Virus record (IMG/VR): IMGVR_UViG_3300030098_001280
Location: 1-54,781 of that record
Origin: a virus
Length of the DNA stretch: 54,781 nucleotides
Direction: 5' to 3' (one strand)
In this document: one piece after another, positions 24,901 through 34,742 of the stretch
Numbering within the stretch: the stretch's first letter is position 1
How the letters are laid out: the number at the start of each line of letters is the position of its first letter
Notes under the pieces: generated by a model
The model's input: the letters and a program-made list of their open reading frames with translations, nothing else
What the model was told of the DNA's origin: nothing
Databases searched by the model: none
Made by a program: the position numbers and the translations under genes

Positions 24901-27900
24901 TATTTCAGTAGCCCACATCGGTATATCTTCTGAATAATCCTTAAACTTGTTTTCTCTTAGATCATCTAATGTCTTTTTATTTAAAGCGTTTTGGTATTCA
25001 ACAGTAGTTTTAAATATAGGATTTGGTCTGTGAAGTGCTAATTCATTTATCCTGTTTTCGTATTCTCCAACAGATTCATTCTTTTTTCTTTTATGAAGCG
25101 TGTGCATTTTTTCATGTTTTAATACAAAATCGTACCATTCATCTGGTGTTTTAAACTGTTCTTCTGGGTATGGCTTAACGCCTTTTGTTTTAGCTACTGT
25201 CCATGGTTTGTTTTTAAAATCATCTAATATTGCTTGTTTGTTGACGTTTATTTCTTGTTTATTTTTATCAAACCAAGCGTGTTTTACACCACCACCCTCT
25301 CTTTTTTTACTTTTAGTAACAATATTAATAGGTGTATCTATAACTAATTCGTCTTTACGGAACCTTGTGTGTCTTAAAATCTCTTTATGTGTCCTAAAGT
25401 TTAAATAATCTAACCAATTTCTAAACTCTCCAGCTGGCAATGGATTAACTCCTTTACCATCTGGCTTTAAATATTCTTTATTGTCATAAATAACCTTGAT
25501 AGATCCTGTATCTCTTTGCATAACACCTGTTCTAGGATTGTATTTAACAAATCTACTTCTAGTATTTGATGTTGTATTAGTTAATTTAGTTATTTGTTGT
25601 ACTTGTTCTTGTATAGCTTTAACAAATCTTTGGACACCAGTTAAATTATCAAAGTTATTCTGCATTGTTCTTTCTGGGCTATCAAATGCTCTTATTTCTT
25701 GTTCCATAATTTCTTCTTTAGTCCATTTTTTAACCACTTCTCCAACAGCCTGTGCTGTTCTTTCTCCAGGAATAAGACCATTTTCTTTTAATCTTTTTTG
25801 TAAATAAGCATATGTTTTAGGAGCTTTAGCTTTTAAATCTGCTCTTCCTGTGCCTAATCCATATGATGACATTACAATAGGTTTGTCTCTTGGAATTTTA
25901 GCGATAGCGGCATCAATAGCTGCTGCGTTTGAAGCAAAATTAAGGTCTGACATAAACTCATTAGGACTTACTTTAGTAGGAATACCATATGAATTTTTCC
26001 AATCTCTAATTACAGCTTGTCCAGATCGTGGACCTCTACCAACACCAGCTAAATTATCTCCAAATATATATGTTTTATTTGGGTCTGGTTTGTCTGGAAA
26101 ACGATCGACAAATTCTATAGGAACATCTTCTTTTGCTACACTTTTAGCTTTTGTTTGTTTTGTTAAATCAATTACTTCTAATGGTTTTTTAGCAGTTTTT
26201 GTTCTAGAAATTGTATTTGCAGTACCTGGCGTACTACCCATTGTGATTGCAATTACTTGTTCTGCCTCGTCTACTATTTCTTGGTTTCTTGCCATGTATG
26301 CATTACGAGTATTTGATGCTGGTGGTTTTGCTATATATTCTACGCCTGGTCTATTCTTAGCATAAACTTTAGCGGCTATATCTACGCCTTTGCCTGGAGA
26401 TTCTCCAGATACTATAGCTTTATGAGGTCCTCTTGCATCTAATTCTTTTGCTACTATTTCATTTACTTCTTCTTGTGTTTTTCCTTTAAAATACTTAAGC
26501 CTACTACCTACCACTGCTGTAACTTTATTAGGTTTTATAGGGCTTTCTTTTGATGTTATTTTATCTATTTCTCCTATAGCATCTCTTCTTTGTTCAAAGG
26601 TATAAAAATCATCCATGGTTTTATCTGTAATTGTTCCATGAGAGTATAGAGTATTTAATTCATCTGTCTTTTTTGCTTTAAGAGTAGCTATAAAATCTCT
26701 CATTTTTTGAATTTCTATACCTAAATCTTTTTCAAGTTTAATTGTATCAGGAGCATCAGGTACTAATTCTTCTTTAAACTTTGTAAGAGGTTCATTACTC
26801 ATTTGGTCAATTTGTTTTTCCATATATCTAGGAATAGGAATATCTTTATCTGTAAATGCTTCTGACCAGCTTTCCGCTTTTCTTAAAAAATTTGGATCGT
26901 CTAGTTTTTTATCTATTGCATCTAATTCGTGTAATTCTTTTCTGATAGCTTTACCTTGTTTTACATGGTCTCCCATAATGTGTTTAAATCTAGCTTCTTC
27001 AACTTTATTAAATCCTAGTTTTTTAAAATTAAAACCTTTAAAACTTGGTTGTACGTTGTTTTGCTCGTTAATAATATTTCTATATTCTTTTAATAATCCC
27101 TTATTTTTCAATGCTTTAGCTAACTCTAACTGCCCCTCTCTTGTTGAAAATATTTGACCCATTCTCATATGCTCATCCATTACTTCTGGAGCAGTTTTGA
27201 CAACGGATCTAGGTGTTCTTTGGCTTAAGTCTAAAAAGGTTTTTGTTTTTCTACCAATATCACTTTCTCTTAGCTTTTCATATACATCTTTAAAGACATT
27301 GTTTATTTCTATTAGATTATTATCTCTTTCTGTTGGCACATATTTATTTTTGTTAGTAGTAATAGGACCCTCTACTAAGTCCATGTGAGGTTCATAATCT
27401 TTTGGGCTATAAATTAAATGATTGTTAGTATGAGCATCTAATTCTCTATCTGCTGTGTGTAAACCAGACTCTGTATGATCTACTTTATTCATGTTTTCAA
27501 CCTGAATATCAGGCTCACTCATGTTTTTCATGTCAGGTTCGTTATTGTTTTTATTTACAGTGCCTCTAAATCCTCTCCCACCTAATGCAGCAGTTAATCC
27601 ACCACCTAATAAAAAAGCTCCTCCAATATAAAATGCAGACTCTTCTGCTGTTGATGTAGGATCTAATGGTCTTCTTAAAAATTCAGTAGCAGCAACCGAT
27701 CCACCTACTACAGCACCACCTTTTATAAATTTATGTGCTATTCCTAGCCCTTTTACGTAAGGTAATGCAATAAAGTTGATTGGATCGAACACACCAGCCA
27801 TTAAAGCCGGTCCAAATTGTCTATCAGTTGCTTCTAATCTTGCTCTAGAAGCTAAATGATTGTCAATTTTTGCTTTTAAATACTCAAAATGCTCTCTAGT

Positions 27901-28320
27901 TCTTACATTTTTCCATAAATGACGGTACTTTTCATAGCCTTGGTCCTCTAAATAAGGATTAAAATCCATTTCTGGGTCTTGTTGCCACCATTGTTTAGTG
28001 CCTTGAAACCATGTATTAGTAAATTCGTTGTCATCTAGTACTAATCCATGCCACCATAAACCTAATTCATCTGATACATCAGCCCAAAACCCATGGTCAT
28101 AATTAATATCAGATTTAACAGTTGACCTAATTGGTCTATAAGTACCAGTGTAAGAAGAAAGGCTATCCCAAATATCTTCTCCTGTTAATTCTTGTTCTTT
28201 TTGTAATGACTCGTATAATTGATTGTTTCTTTGAGTATGTAAACCTGTTTCTCCATGAGTATCATAGAGTTTCATTGGATCAATTTCTTCTCTAGTATAT
28301 TGTTCTTCTAAATCACTCAT
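21910..28320 (-). CDS. Giant ejection (internal virion) protein with embedded SLOG-like, GxNLAG and HExxH segments (2136 aa)
   Basis: This 2136-residue protein lies between the gp15-like gene and the fibre, the position of T7 gp16. The C-terminal 600 residues (ALPDIGKMIMSQ, then RPFQFFSWGMAANRK) look like a helical membrane-penetrating ejection region. Residues 600-720 match a YpsA-type SLOG fold: VVGSR, SGESPGKGVDIAA, ARN and a GS-GT turn. Residues 735-850 match a phage family with IFGDNLAG and GIPTK. HEKMH near 1069 resembles a zincin. Charged coiled coils fill the rest. The combination fits a polyvalent injected protein; activities are unproven. Confidence 0.75.
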   Translation of the reverse strand: MSDLEEQYTREEIDPMKLYDTHGETGLHTQRNNQLYESLQKEQELTGEDIWDSLSSYTGTYRPIRSTVKSDINYDHGFWADVSDELGLWWHGLVLDDNEFTNTWFQGTKQWWQQDPEMDFNPYLEDQGYEKYRHLWKNVRTREHFEYLKAKIDNHLASRARLEATDRQFGPALMAGVFDPINFIALPYVKGLGIAHKFIKGGAVVGGSVAATEFLRRPLDPTSTAEESAFYIGGAFLLGGGLTAALGGRGFRGTVNKNNNEPDMKNMSEPDIQVENMNKVDHTESGLHTADRELDAHTNNHLIYSPKDYEPHMDLVEGPITTNKNKYVPTERDNNLIEINNVFKDVYEKLRESDIGRKTKTFLDLSQRTPRSVVKTAPEVMDEHMRMGQIFSTREGQLELAKALKNKGLLKEYRNIINEQNNVQPSFKGFNFKKLGFNKVEEARFKHIMGDHVKQGKAIRKELHELDAIDKKLDDPNFLRKAESWSEAFTDKDIPIPRYMEKQIDQMSNEPLTKFKEELVPDAPDTIKLEKDLGIEIQKMRDFIATLKAKKTDELNTLYSHGTITDKTMDDFYTFEQRRDAIGEIDKITSKESPIKPNKVTAVVGSRLKYFKGKTQEEVNEIVAKELDARGPHKAIVSGESPGKGVDIAAKVYAKNRPGVEYIAKPPASNTRNAYMARNQEIVDEAEQVIAITMGSTPGTANTISRTKTAKKPLEVIDLTKQTKAKSVAKEDVPIEFVDRFPDKPDPNKTYIFGDNLAGVGRGPRSGQAVIRDWKNSYGIPTKVSPNEFMSDLNFASNAAAIDAAIAKIPRDKPIVMSSYGLGTGRADLKAKAPKTYAYLQKRLKENGLIPGERTAQAVGEVVKKWTKEEIMEQEIRAFDSPERTMQNNFDNLTGVQRFVKAIQEQVQQITKLTNTTSNTRSRFVKYNPRTGVMQRDTGSIKVIYDNKEYLKPDGKGVNPLPAGEFRNWLDYLNFRTHKEILRHTRFRKDELVIDTPINIVTKSKKREGGGVKHAWFDKNKQEINVNKQAILDDFKNKPWTVAKTKGVKPYPEEQFKTPDEWYDFVLKHEKMHTLHKRKKNESVGEYENRINELALHRPNPIFKTTVEYQNALNKKTLDDLRENKFKDYSEDIPMWATEISQFQSQYGWLINLQKKLPNMKTTPIIGSMITRLAGTHGVPMRMAMHGLVAPPSALVRINTEFAAKFRELTEAIDNAYVRVNMSNKDPMNWMGFNVSKASLVARDVFRNKVVNPALEKAGKDKQKARVVNEDQVNEAIGRGVIDPEFRAKLPKELHEPIDAIINYNKFIDEIFKKHKAYVSAGGYEKVLLSKQNRSIEIGNIIRSNNARTTNKIPEEAINELKIKKEKLDEQVKQLKETHERYVKDQEKRKKAGLHNPEDFEDFFPRVWNLTKVMQDEEGLRKILFQHYSENQKLLRPYTRIDKTTGELTQIEKVADMEGYAGVVWYEKLPGKKPERKFISKKDKKYADKIEELKSKEIKFKEVEKKPGEEILEAKAAGQAQMPGLKARIERQINEDMETIIRQAEDGESLNVGGLGIDNFGKYVSGTTTLMSRKIDIPNKKIMDYLQLDAKVTMNNYRQKVAPAAAIMDAFGSHHMDDALDVLEIEMLAQDLGRNMTKQDVDDVITSFVDIKDKMMGMYNLENASSLNKRMANFLGNWAQLAMMGKVAFAALPDIGKMIMSQGLNKTFSKGFGGYFKYTDQQLKAVKNLRQMGIATDIVLGQMKRRYVEDTGTTMWGGPTSNLAEKIFNKVGQKFDDWVGGYYLLNGLAFHTTFHKEVTGLVAADTLIRLSIKTAGGKATKEDIKTLAHHMIDEDTAKLIAKMPYEKTGADLGNIPGVGERALETKTILGTVDDDILYTANVREWTGPGSEAARTRFRNAVWGETNRSIVTPDVSDTPSLMHGGMRIRDPEVRKELEGSELGEFIGYRPDERGGKIHNAMLARPFQFFSWGMAANRKIVMSGLSGREADYISGIIAMVSLGYIADYLKNPRYHAHKSTEEKIIRAVELSGIGGMITDMNFLTEQITGGLFNYPMGLRPLIGIEPRFGQPKAHDALGEFVGAGPSIPIDILYHMFGDDVTYEQRQNLSRRLIPGATLAWTDGLFKKIYNSTTDAIFR

Positions 28321-31300
28321 TTGGAATACCTGGATTTATACCATCTAACCACCAGTTTGTATGAGGGTTTGATCTCCAATAATCAACAGTTTCTTTAAAT
28401 CCCTCTGCCATATTACGTGCATCCATTCCATCTTCAAACGGAATATATCCTACATTTACACCTTTATCTTTAGCATGTTGCATTGCTTCTTCGGTGTTCA
28501 ATAATTTTCTCTCTCCATTTATAACTACTACATGAGGGAATACTATCCAGCCAAGGTCAGGGTCTTGTTCTGCTCCTAGCAAAACTGTACTTTTAGATCC
28601 TTTGTTGAAACTTGTTCCAGATGGAGTTATATATTCTTCAGTGTGTACGTATTCAGGAATACTTGGGTCATAAGCATCTACTAAAAATTCTGGGAGATCA
28701 TACATCCCTGGCTCTCTGTAATATCCTAAATAAGGTAAACCATGATCGTTTTCCCAAAGATTGTTGCCATCTAAAGCATTAGCTATGTATCGGCTATTTG
28801 CACTAGACATAGTAAACAGACCCATACCAATTGCTGCTCTTGCTTGCCAAGGAAGTTTTGAATTTTTCATTCCTTCATAAGCAAGTTTTGCTTTTCTTGT
28901 AACATTTGTTATAGTTTTATATTTGATACCTGTTTTACTAAGCGCCCAATTAATCGCACGTTTTCCCGCATCTTTTACAGCACCTACACCTCTATACATT
29001 CCAGGAGCTGCTACACCAGCAGCACCAGCAAATAATGTTTCTTCTGTTGTTTGCCATGGATCAGGAATGATATCAGCTAAACCGTGTTTAAGTTGTAGAT
29101 ATTCACTAGAAGCCCAATACGCCCAGCTATCTATGTCTATTTGTTCTTGGTTTATTGGAGTTCCGTCATGTTTTAAAAATTCTTTATCTACTAACATTTT
29201 TCTAAATTCAGAGTTACCAGTTACTAGATTTCTTTTTGCTGGAACATAATATTTAGCTAAATCTAATATAGCTTTTGATCCGTCTGGATTTTGTATGTAA
29301 TCAATACTTCCGTTATCATTAACTTTCCCAACATAAAATTGTGGAAATTCTTGTGCTGCGCCAGTAGGTACTAATTTTATTCTACCCATGGTTCTAAATT
29401 CTTCATCAACAAATTGTTGTACAGTTAATCTCCCTTGTCTAAATGTGCTAAAAAATCCTGGTTTATCAGCTGTCCAAAATTTATCATAATGACCTATTTT
29501 AATTCTAGGATCTTTGGAAATCATCATGTTTATAAGTGGAATAGCATAATCTAAATTCCATTCTTTATTAATTTCCCATCGTTTAGTTTCTCTATTAAAA
29601 CTTGGCAACATATATTTTTGTGCTGATCTATGTCGTGCAATATAACTCTCTCTATGTATGCTATCTCTTGCACGTCTATTGCTTGGATTGTGAATATAAC
29701 CGTCTTTAATTAAAGCATATTGTTGGTCTACTGTTGCTTCTTGTTTATAGATCCAATTTTTTAAATCAAAATTACTTAATAATGTTTCTGTCATAACATT
29801 ACTTTGTACTTTTTTTAGTATCAAATTATATCTTGATGCCATTCTCATTTCTGATGCTCCAGGACTCATAGTTTGATAAATACCAAAAACACCTTTTTTT
29901 AATGCCGCTGCATCTGTATAGCCTAACTTTGAAGCAATTTCATCATCATTTAAGTCTGTTCCTCTTGCTCTTCTATCACTAATGTCAGTATACATTCTGC
30001 CTAAATCTTCTATGCTTACTACTCCGCTTTCTATCATTTCTGTAAATACAGTCATGTCATGTCCTACTTCATCTCCAAAATGGACTACTAAAGCGTTTTC
30101 TGCTGTTCCTTTATGAGTGTAGTTTTTTAAAGCTGAGAAAAACCCATTGTCATAAAATTGTCTTATTTGAGCTGGGTCAAAATTAACAAAATTATTTTTT
30201 ATAAGTGATTGCATTTTAGGGTCCATCTTTTGCATATAAGTAGCTAACCATATTTGATATTGTGGGTCTGTTGCGGCATTACCTACACCAAGATTTTTTC
30301 CTGTTGTTTGATTGTATTTATCAATATATCGTTTGTTAGCAAGGACATTCATTTTGCCTAATTCTTGTTTTGTATAATCTCTATCTTGAAATCCAGCATC
30401 TCTAGTTGCAATGGAAGCATTGGTTAAATTAATTCCCTCAATAAGATCATCTTGACCAGTAAGTAATGATTTTAAATACGCTGAACGCCTATTAAAATGA
30501 GCAAGCATTTTAGTTCTCATTTCTGGATTTTGTAATGTATCGTGTACTTGTTGTTTAGTTAAAGTTGTTCCTGATTTATTAACCATGTCGTAAACATTAT
30601 ATGAATCTACGCCTGGAATAGGATTAAGTAAATTTATTATTGCCTGTGTATTTTTTAAATCCATAGAAACAATGGTTGGATCTTTGTAATCTTTTGTAGT
30701 TAAAGTATTTGTTAATTTAAAAAATGATACTATACCAGCTACATCTTTCATTCTTTGAGCATGATTAGTACTAGTTGCTTCTTTTATATTTTTTAATTCT
30801 ATTCCGTTTTTATAATGCTCATTCAATTCATCTATAAGTTTTGTTGCATCTCCTCCTGATTCTGCTGTATTCCATATTTTTTCAGTAAGATTGCTATGTC
30901 CATTGTCCCAAAGCTCGTTATCTCTTCTATTTTTTTCAGCTAAAAAAATGTTTTGTACTCTAGCTCCTCGAGTAATTATATGTTTTTCAGCATCTGCTCT
31001 TAATAAATTACTAACAGTATTTGGTAATTGTTCGTATATAGCTTCATGTTTTTGTAGAGTTTTAGCTGAAAACATCTCCATAGTTTCAAACATATCTTCT
31101 GATTCATTAGCCTGAGTTTCGGTTATTTGAGTTAAATCGTTGTCTAATTGATTAATCCAATTGCTAGCTAAGATTTTTTTATAAGCCAACATTCCACTCT
31201 CCCCTACTATCTTGCCCTCTGGCTGGATAACATGAGTCATTTCTACAGTTTCTGTTTGACCATTTATTTCAACATCTACTGGCTTTTTATCATAACTAAT

Positions 31301-31504
31301 CTGACTTGCTAACTCAGTAGCATTTTCTACGTTTCTTAATTTTAATTCATCCGTAATCATGGTGGTTAAATCAGTACCTAATGCTGACCAATTTTCTGCT
31401 ATTTGTCGTTCAGATTGTGCAGCTTTTGAAATACCAGAATGTGCAGATACACTTATTTGAGATGTATAATCTACTGCTGGCTGATATGTTTTAATTTTTG
31501 CCAT
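28313..31504 (-). CDS. Internal virion/ejection protein, gp15-like position (1063 aa)
   Basis: The 1063-residue protein is largely helical and charged, with no lysozyme or transglycosylase signature visible. A small hydrophobic segment lies near residue 815. By position between the gp14-like gene and the giant ejection protein it matches the second component of the T7-type ejectosome that forms the periplasmic channel. The C-terminus holds a beta-rich unit (GWIVFPHVVVINGERK) that could contact the tail. It overlaps both neighbours by a few bases. Confidence 0.7.
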   Translation of the reverse strand: MAKIKTYQPAVDYTSQISVSAHSGISKAAQSERQIAENWSALGTDLTTMITDELKLRNVENATELASQISYDKKPVDVEINGQTETVEMTHVIQPEGKIVGESGMLAYKKILASNWINQLDNDLTQITETQANESEDMFETMEMFSAKTLQKHEAIYEQLPNTVSNLLRADAEKHIITRGARVQNIFLAEKNRRDNELWDNGHSNLTEKIWNTAESGGDATKLIDELNEHYKNGIELKNIKEATSTNHAQRMKDVAGIVSFFKLTNTLTTKDYKDPTIVSMDLKNTQAIINLLNPIPGVDSYNVYDMVNKSGTTLTKQQVHDTLQNPEMRTKMLAHFNRRSAYLKSLLTGQDDLIEGINLTNASIATRDAGFQDRDYTKQELGKMNVLANKRYIDKYNQTTGKNLGVGNAATDPQYQIWLATYMQKMDPKMQSLIKNNFVNFDPAQIRQFYDNGFFSALKNYTHKGTAENALVVHFGDEVGHDMTVFTEMIESGVVSIEDLGRMYTDISDRRARGTDLNDDEIASKLGYTDAAALKKGVFGIYQTMSPGASEMRMASRYNLILKKVQSNVMTETLLSNFDLKNWIYKQEATVDQQYALIKDGYIHNPSNRRARDSIHRESYIARHRSAQKYMLPSFNRETKRWEINKEWNLDYAIPLINMMISKDPRIKIGHYDKFWTADKPGFFSTFRQGRLTVQQFVDEEFRTMGRIKLVPTGAAQEFPQFYVGKVNDNGSIDYIQNPDGSKAILDLAKYYVPAKRNLVTGNSEFRKMLVDKEFLKHDGTPINQEQIDIDSWAYWASSEYLQLKHGLADIIPDPWQTTEETLFAGAAGVAAPGMYRGVGAVKDAGKRAINWALSKTGIKYKTITNVTRKAKLAYEGMKNSKLPWQARAAIGMGLFTMSSANSRYIANALDGNNLWENDHGLPYLGYYREPGMYDLPEFLVDAYDPSIPEYVHTEEYITPSGTSFNKGSKSTVLLGAEQDPDLGWIVFPHVVVINGERKLLNTEEAMQHAKDKGVNVGYIPFEDGMDARNMAEGFKETVDYWRSNPHTNWWLDGINPGIPNE

Positions 31505-32256
31505 TATTTATTCCTCTTAAATAAGTTATCAATTCCTACATCAGCTGTAGAAAATACTTTACTTTCACCAAATACACTTGCAGTTTCTCTAAAGCCTTTA
31601 AGTAATCCTTTAGTAAGTGTAGATTTTTTCGTAGAATCTACTGCTTTTCTTCCAATTACTTTATCTTGTGCTTCCCATATATTGTTCAACACAGCATTTA
31701 AACCTTGCGCTCTTAGTCTAGCTTGATCTTCTTTATATGCTCTTGTAGAAGCTGCCGCTAAAGCCTCATAAGATGCTGAGCTTATTTCCATGCCACTCGC
31801 TCCCATTGCAGTATTCATACTGCTTAATGATGATATATATGCCCTGGTCCTGTCGTTTTGTTTTTTCTGATAAGCTAGTCTTTCATCTTCTGCTTTGTCT
31901 CTAAGTCTTTTTTCCTGTAATTCAAATCGTTGCTTTTCATATTCAGCAGCCCTTAAACTAGCTGATGTTTCATTGACATTAGAAAATATACTTAAACCCA
32001 TTCCTATAGTTCCAAGGTTATCGTTTAATATACCTCCTATTTTCCCTATATTTCTTACTGCTCCCATTGCATTGCCAGCACTAAAAAATCCGCCAGCTGA
32101 ACCAGCCCCCCATGCCGAACTAGCATTAAATAAAGAAGCAGTATTAATCATACCTACTCCCATAGATGAAACCCATCCTGTTGAAGAACCAGCTAACCAT
32201 CCTCCAGCTGAACTCATTCCGGTTGATATTGCTGTCATAGTTACTGGATCACACAT
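31504..32256 (-). CDS. Internal virion protein, gp14-like (250 aa)
   Basis: The first 90 residues are Gly/Ala/Ser-rich and hydrophobic (SAGGWLAGSSTGW), followed by a long charged helix (residues 95-150) and an Ala/Arg-rich helix. This is the usual form of the smallest T7-type ejection protein, which inserts in the outer membrane at DNA entry. Its place directly after tail tubular protein B supports this. Confidence 0.75.
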   Translation of the reverse strand: MCDPVTMTAISTGMSSAGGWLAGSSTGWVSSMGVGMINTASLFNASSAWGAGSAGGFFSAGNAMGAVRNIGKIGGILNDNLGTIGMGLSIFSNVNETSASLRAAEYEKQRFELQEKRLRDKAEDERLAYQKKQNDRTRAYISSLSSMNTAMGASGMEISSASYEALAAASTRAYKEDQARLRAQGLNAVLNNIWEAQDKVIGRKAVDSTKKSTLTKGLLKGFRETASVFGESKVFSTADVGIDNLFKRNK

Positions 32257-34742
32257 TAGTAATAAATCTCCTCAGTTATCGTTAATACTCTCATAGGCAA
32301 AGGTGCAGATTGAGTTATAGATATAAATGGTTTTGTGCTATATCCTAAAAAATGCACTTCCTTTTGTCCTGTGAATGCTGTTAAACCTGTTGATGTATCA
32401 AGATCAGATACACTATTTACATAAACATCTTTAGTGTTTACTTTCAAATTGTATGTATTTTCTAATTCAAATATTGCTTTAGCAATTTTACGAGGAGCGC
32501 CAGTTAGCGTTGCTACAGATCCTGAAGACTTAACTTGTACGTCTGTAGGCATAGTATCAGCTTGTACTGTATAATTTAGCCCTATATCTATTGCAGTTGC
32601 GACACTATCCAATACGACAACACCACCGCTAGTAACAGTTCCATCTCCATAATAATTAATGTCTGTTGCTCCCTCTGTAGATCCAGATGTTCCATATACT
32701 GTTAATCCTCGCATATCAGGAGCAGAATTCAAGCCAGACCAAGTTTTTGAAAAAGTAAACCTAAGCTCAACATTGTCAGATGTACTAACAGCAGCGTTAA
32801 GCGTAATGCTATATTCTCCAGATGTCGAAGTAGTAGCAACAGCATTTATAGTGTATTCTGTGCCTGTACCGGCAAACTTGAATTTCTCTCCTACTTGAGG
32901 AGCATTGGTAAATCCATCAGCAATTAAGCCAGTCGAACTACTAGTCGTTCCTTTTGTGAGGGGGGAACCGTGGGGTTGGTAGCTCGCTGACAAGGTCTTT
33001 GTGACCGTCATATCCGTTGGTATATCAAAAGATGTGCTTGCTAATTGTTCCAGATAATAAACTGTAGCTGAGTTAATAGTTCTTTTTACAGAAACATAGA
33101 TGTTATTAGTGGTACAAGTAACGGATTCAAATGTTCCATCTGTTGACCAAAGCATCCAGCCAAATATTTTTTGCGCCCTTTGTGCTGAAAATACAGCTAA
33201 AGTTCCATCTCCGCTATTAACCACAAAATAAAATTGTTCTGTTCTATCTGGAAGAGAGTCAATGCTTGCAGTATCAGTAGGTGTGGAAAATAAATGAGGA
33301 GCTAAAACATTAATCAATGCTGATTGATAAGCTTCTCCAGATGGGTCATATAGGTATTCTCTTATATTAATTCCATTATTTTGTATAAAATTCGTAGTTC
33401 CATTATACGATCTAGGCATTCCTTTTTGTTGAACACCGTAATTGGATTGTTTTTTTATCTGAATATCTGATGGTGTAATCGCTTTTCCTATAGGTGGTTT
33501 TAAATAAAACTCTCCTCTACTAGTTAATATTTCTATATTTTGATTAGAAATAAGATGTCTTATTTCATTGATTTGATTAGAAGCTATTTGGATCTGTACA
33601 GAATCTGCATCTTCTCCATCTCCTACATCAAAATTAAAGAATTGGCTAACTTTACTTGCCTGAATACCATCTGGAAGATTGGTAACTCCTCCAAAAAATA
33701 ACCTTTGTTCATGGAAACAAACAGCTTTTGGATAACCATTTACAGGACTCATTACTTGTTCATCCCAATCTCTAGTAGCTGGATGTCCAGATATAGTAAC
33801 TCTCACACCTCCTCCGTCTACAGATTCAGTAGCTGTATCGCCTGAAGCGGCAGTAAATTGGTAATGATTGTCGTCTACTACGGTAATAGTTTTAGCTCCA
33901 TTTAGGTTTGAGAAAGCTAACCCATTTCCATCTGTATCAAATATATCCTCTGTTCCAGCTATAGTTACAGAAGCCCCTGTAGAAAATCCATGACCTACAT
34001 GGGTAACTACTACAACACCTGAGCCAGCTGATGTAGCAAATGGGTCTTCATCTAATTCCATAATTGGTACTTCTTTAAGTGTTGCTGTAACGGTTGTGGC
34101 GTTAGTATATGCTGTAATATCAAGCTCAGCTCCCATATATCGTATGGTTGTGCCTACATATGCTGAAGTAAAATAATCAGCTGAAGAAGTACAAGTAACA
34201 TTAGTATCTCCTTTAGTAATAGAGTTAATATCTAATGTAATTGTATCAGCGGCAAATTTAAAATAAGGTTGATAAGTTTTTTCTGCATTTACGCTACTAT
34301 CAAAGCTTAATGCTGCCGATGTAAAAGTCGTAGCTCCTGTTCTGGTAATAACTCTTGGCATGAAATCTTCATGTGCCACAATCATTACATCTTTTTTTTG
34401 TGCTACATTTAATTCAAATAAATCTGCTGTATCCCAAGGCTGTGAAGTTAAAGTCTGAAGCAATACTCCAGCAGTAGAATATATCTTTAGAACAGTATTT
34501 TGAAAGGCAAAGATATACTCTTGATCTCCTGAAAATATAAAAGATTCTAATCTACTCTCTGCTCCTAAATCTGCTCTAAAATAAGTTCCAGGTCTTCTTT
34601 CTACTGGTCCTTGGTTTCTGCAAATAATGTTCCGAGCTTTCTGTAATCCATCCCCATAAGCAGCTTGATCGTTACGTGCTATTAGTTTGGGGTCTAATTC
34701 GCCTGAATGAAATGATGATAAATGTCGTCTGGTACTACCCAT
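32256..34742 (-). CDS. Tail tubular protein B (gp12-like nozzle, 828 aa)
   Basis: The N-terminus has the family signature: FHSGELDPKLIARND, then a YGDGLQKARNIICRNQGPVERRPGT-like block within residues 1-55. The protein is long and beta-rich and matches T7 gp12-type nozzle proteins, which bind tail tubular protein A and the fibres. Length 828 is typical. It sits directly after the gp11-like gene. Confidence 0.9.
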   Translation of the reverse strand: MGSTRRHLSSFHSGELDPKLIARNDQAAYGDGLQKARNIICRNQGPVERRPGTYFRADLGAESRLESFIFSGDQEYIFAFQNTVLKIYSTAGVLLQTLTSQPWDTADLFELNVAQKKDVMIVAHEDFMPRVITRTGATTFTSAALSFDSSVNAEKTYQPYFKFAADTITLDINSITKGDTNVTCTSSADYFTSAYVGTTIRYMGAELDITAYTNATTVTATLKEVPIMELDEDPFATSAGSGVVVVTHVGHGFSTGASVTIAGTEDIFDTDGNGLAFSNLNGAKTITVVDDNHYQFTAASGDTATESVDGGGVRVTISGHPATRDWDEQVMSPVNGYPKAVCFHEQRLFFGGVTNLPDGIQASKVSQFFNFDVGDGEDADSVQIQIASNQINEIRHLISNQNIEILTSRGEFYLKPPIGKAITPSDIQIKKQSNYGVQQKGMPRSYNGTTNFIQNNGINIREYLYDPSGEAYQSALINVLAPHLFSTPTDTASIDSLPDRTEQFYFVVNSGDGTLAVFSAQRAQKIFGWMLWSTDGTFESVTCTTNNIYVSVKRTINSATVYYLEQLASTSFDIPTDMTVTKTLSASYQPHGSPLTKGTTSSSTGLIADGFTNAPQVGEKFKFAGTGTEYTINAVATTSTSGEYSITLNAAVSTSDNVELRFTFSKTWSGLNSAPDMRGLTVYGTSGSTEGATDINYYGDGTVTSGGVVVLDSVATAIDIGLNYTVQADTMPTDVQVKSSGSVATLTGAPRKIAKAIFELENTYNLKVNTKDVYVNSVSDLDTSTGLTAFTGQKEVHFLGYSTKPFISITQSAPLPMRVLTITEEIYY

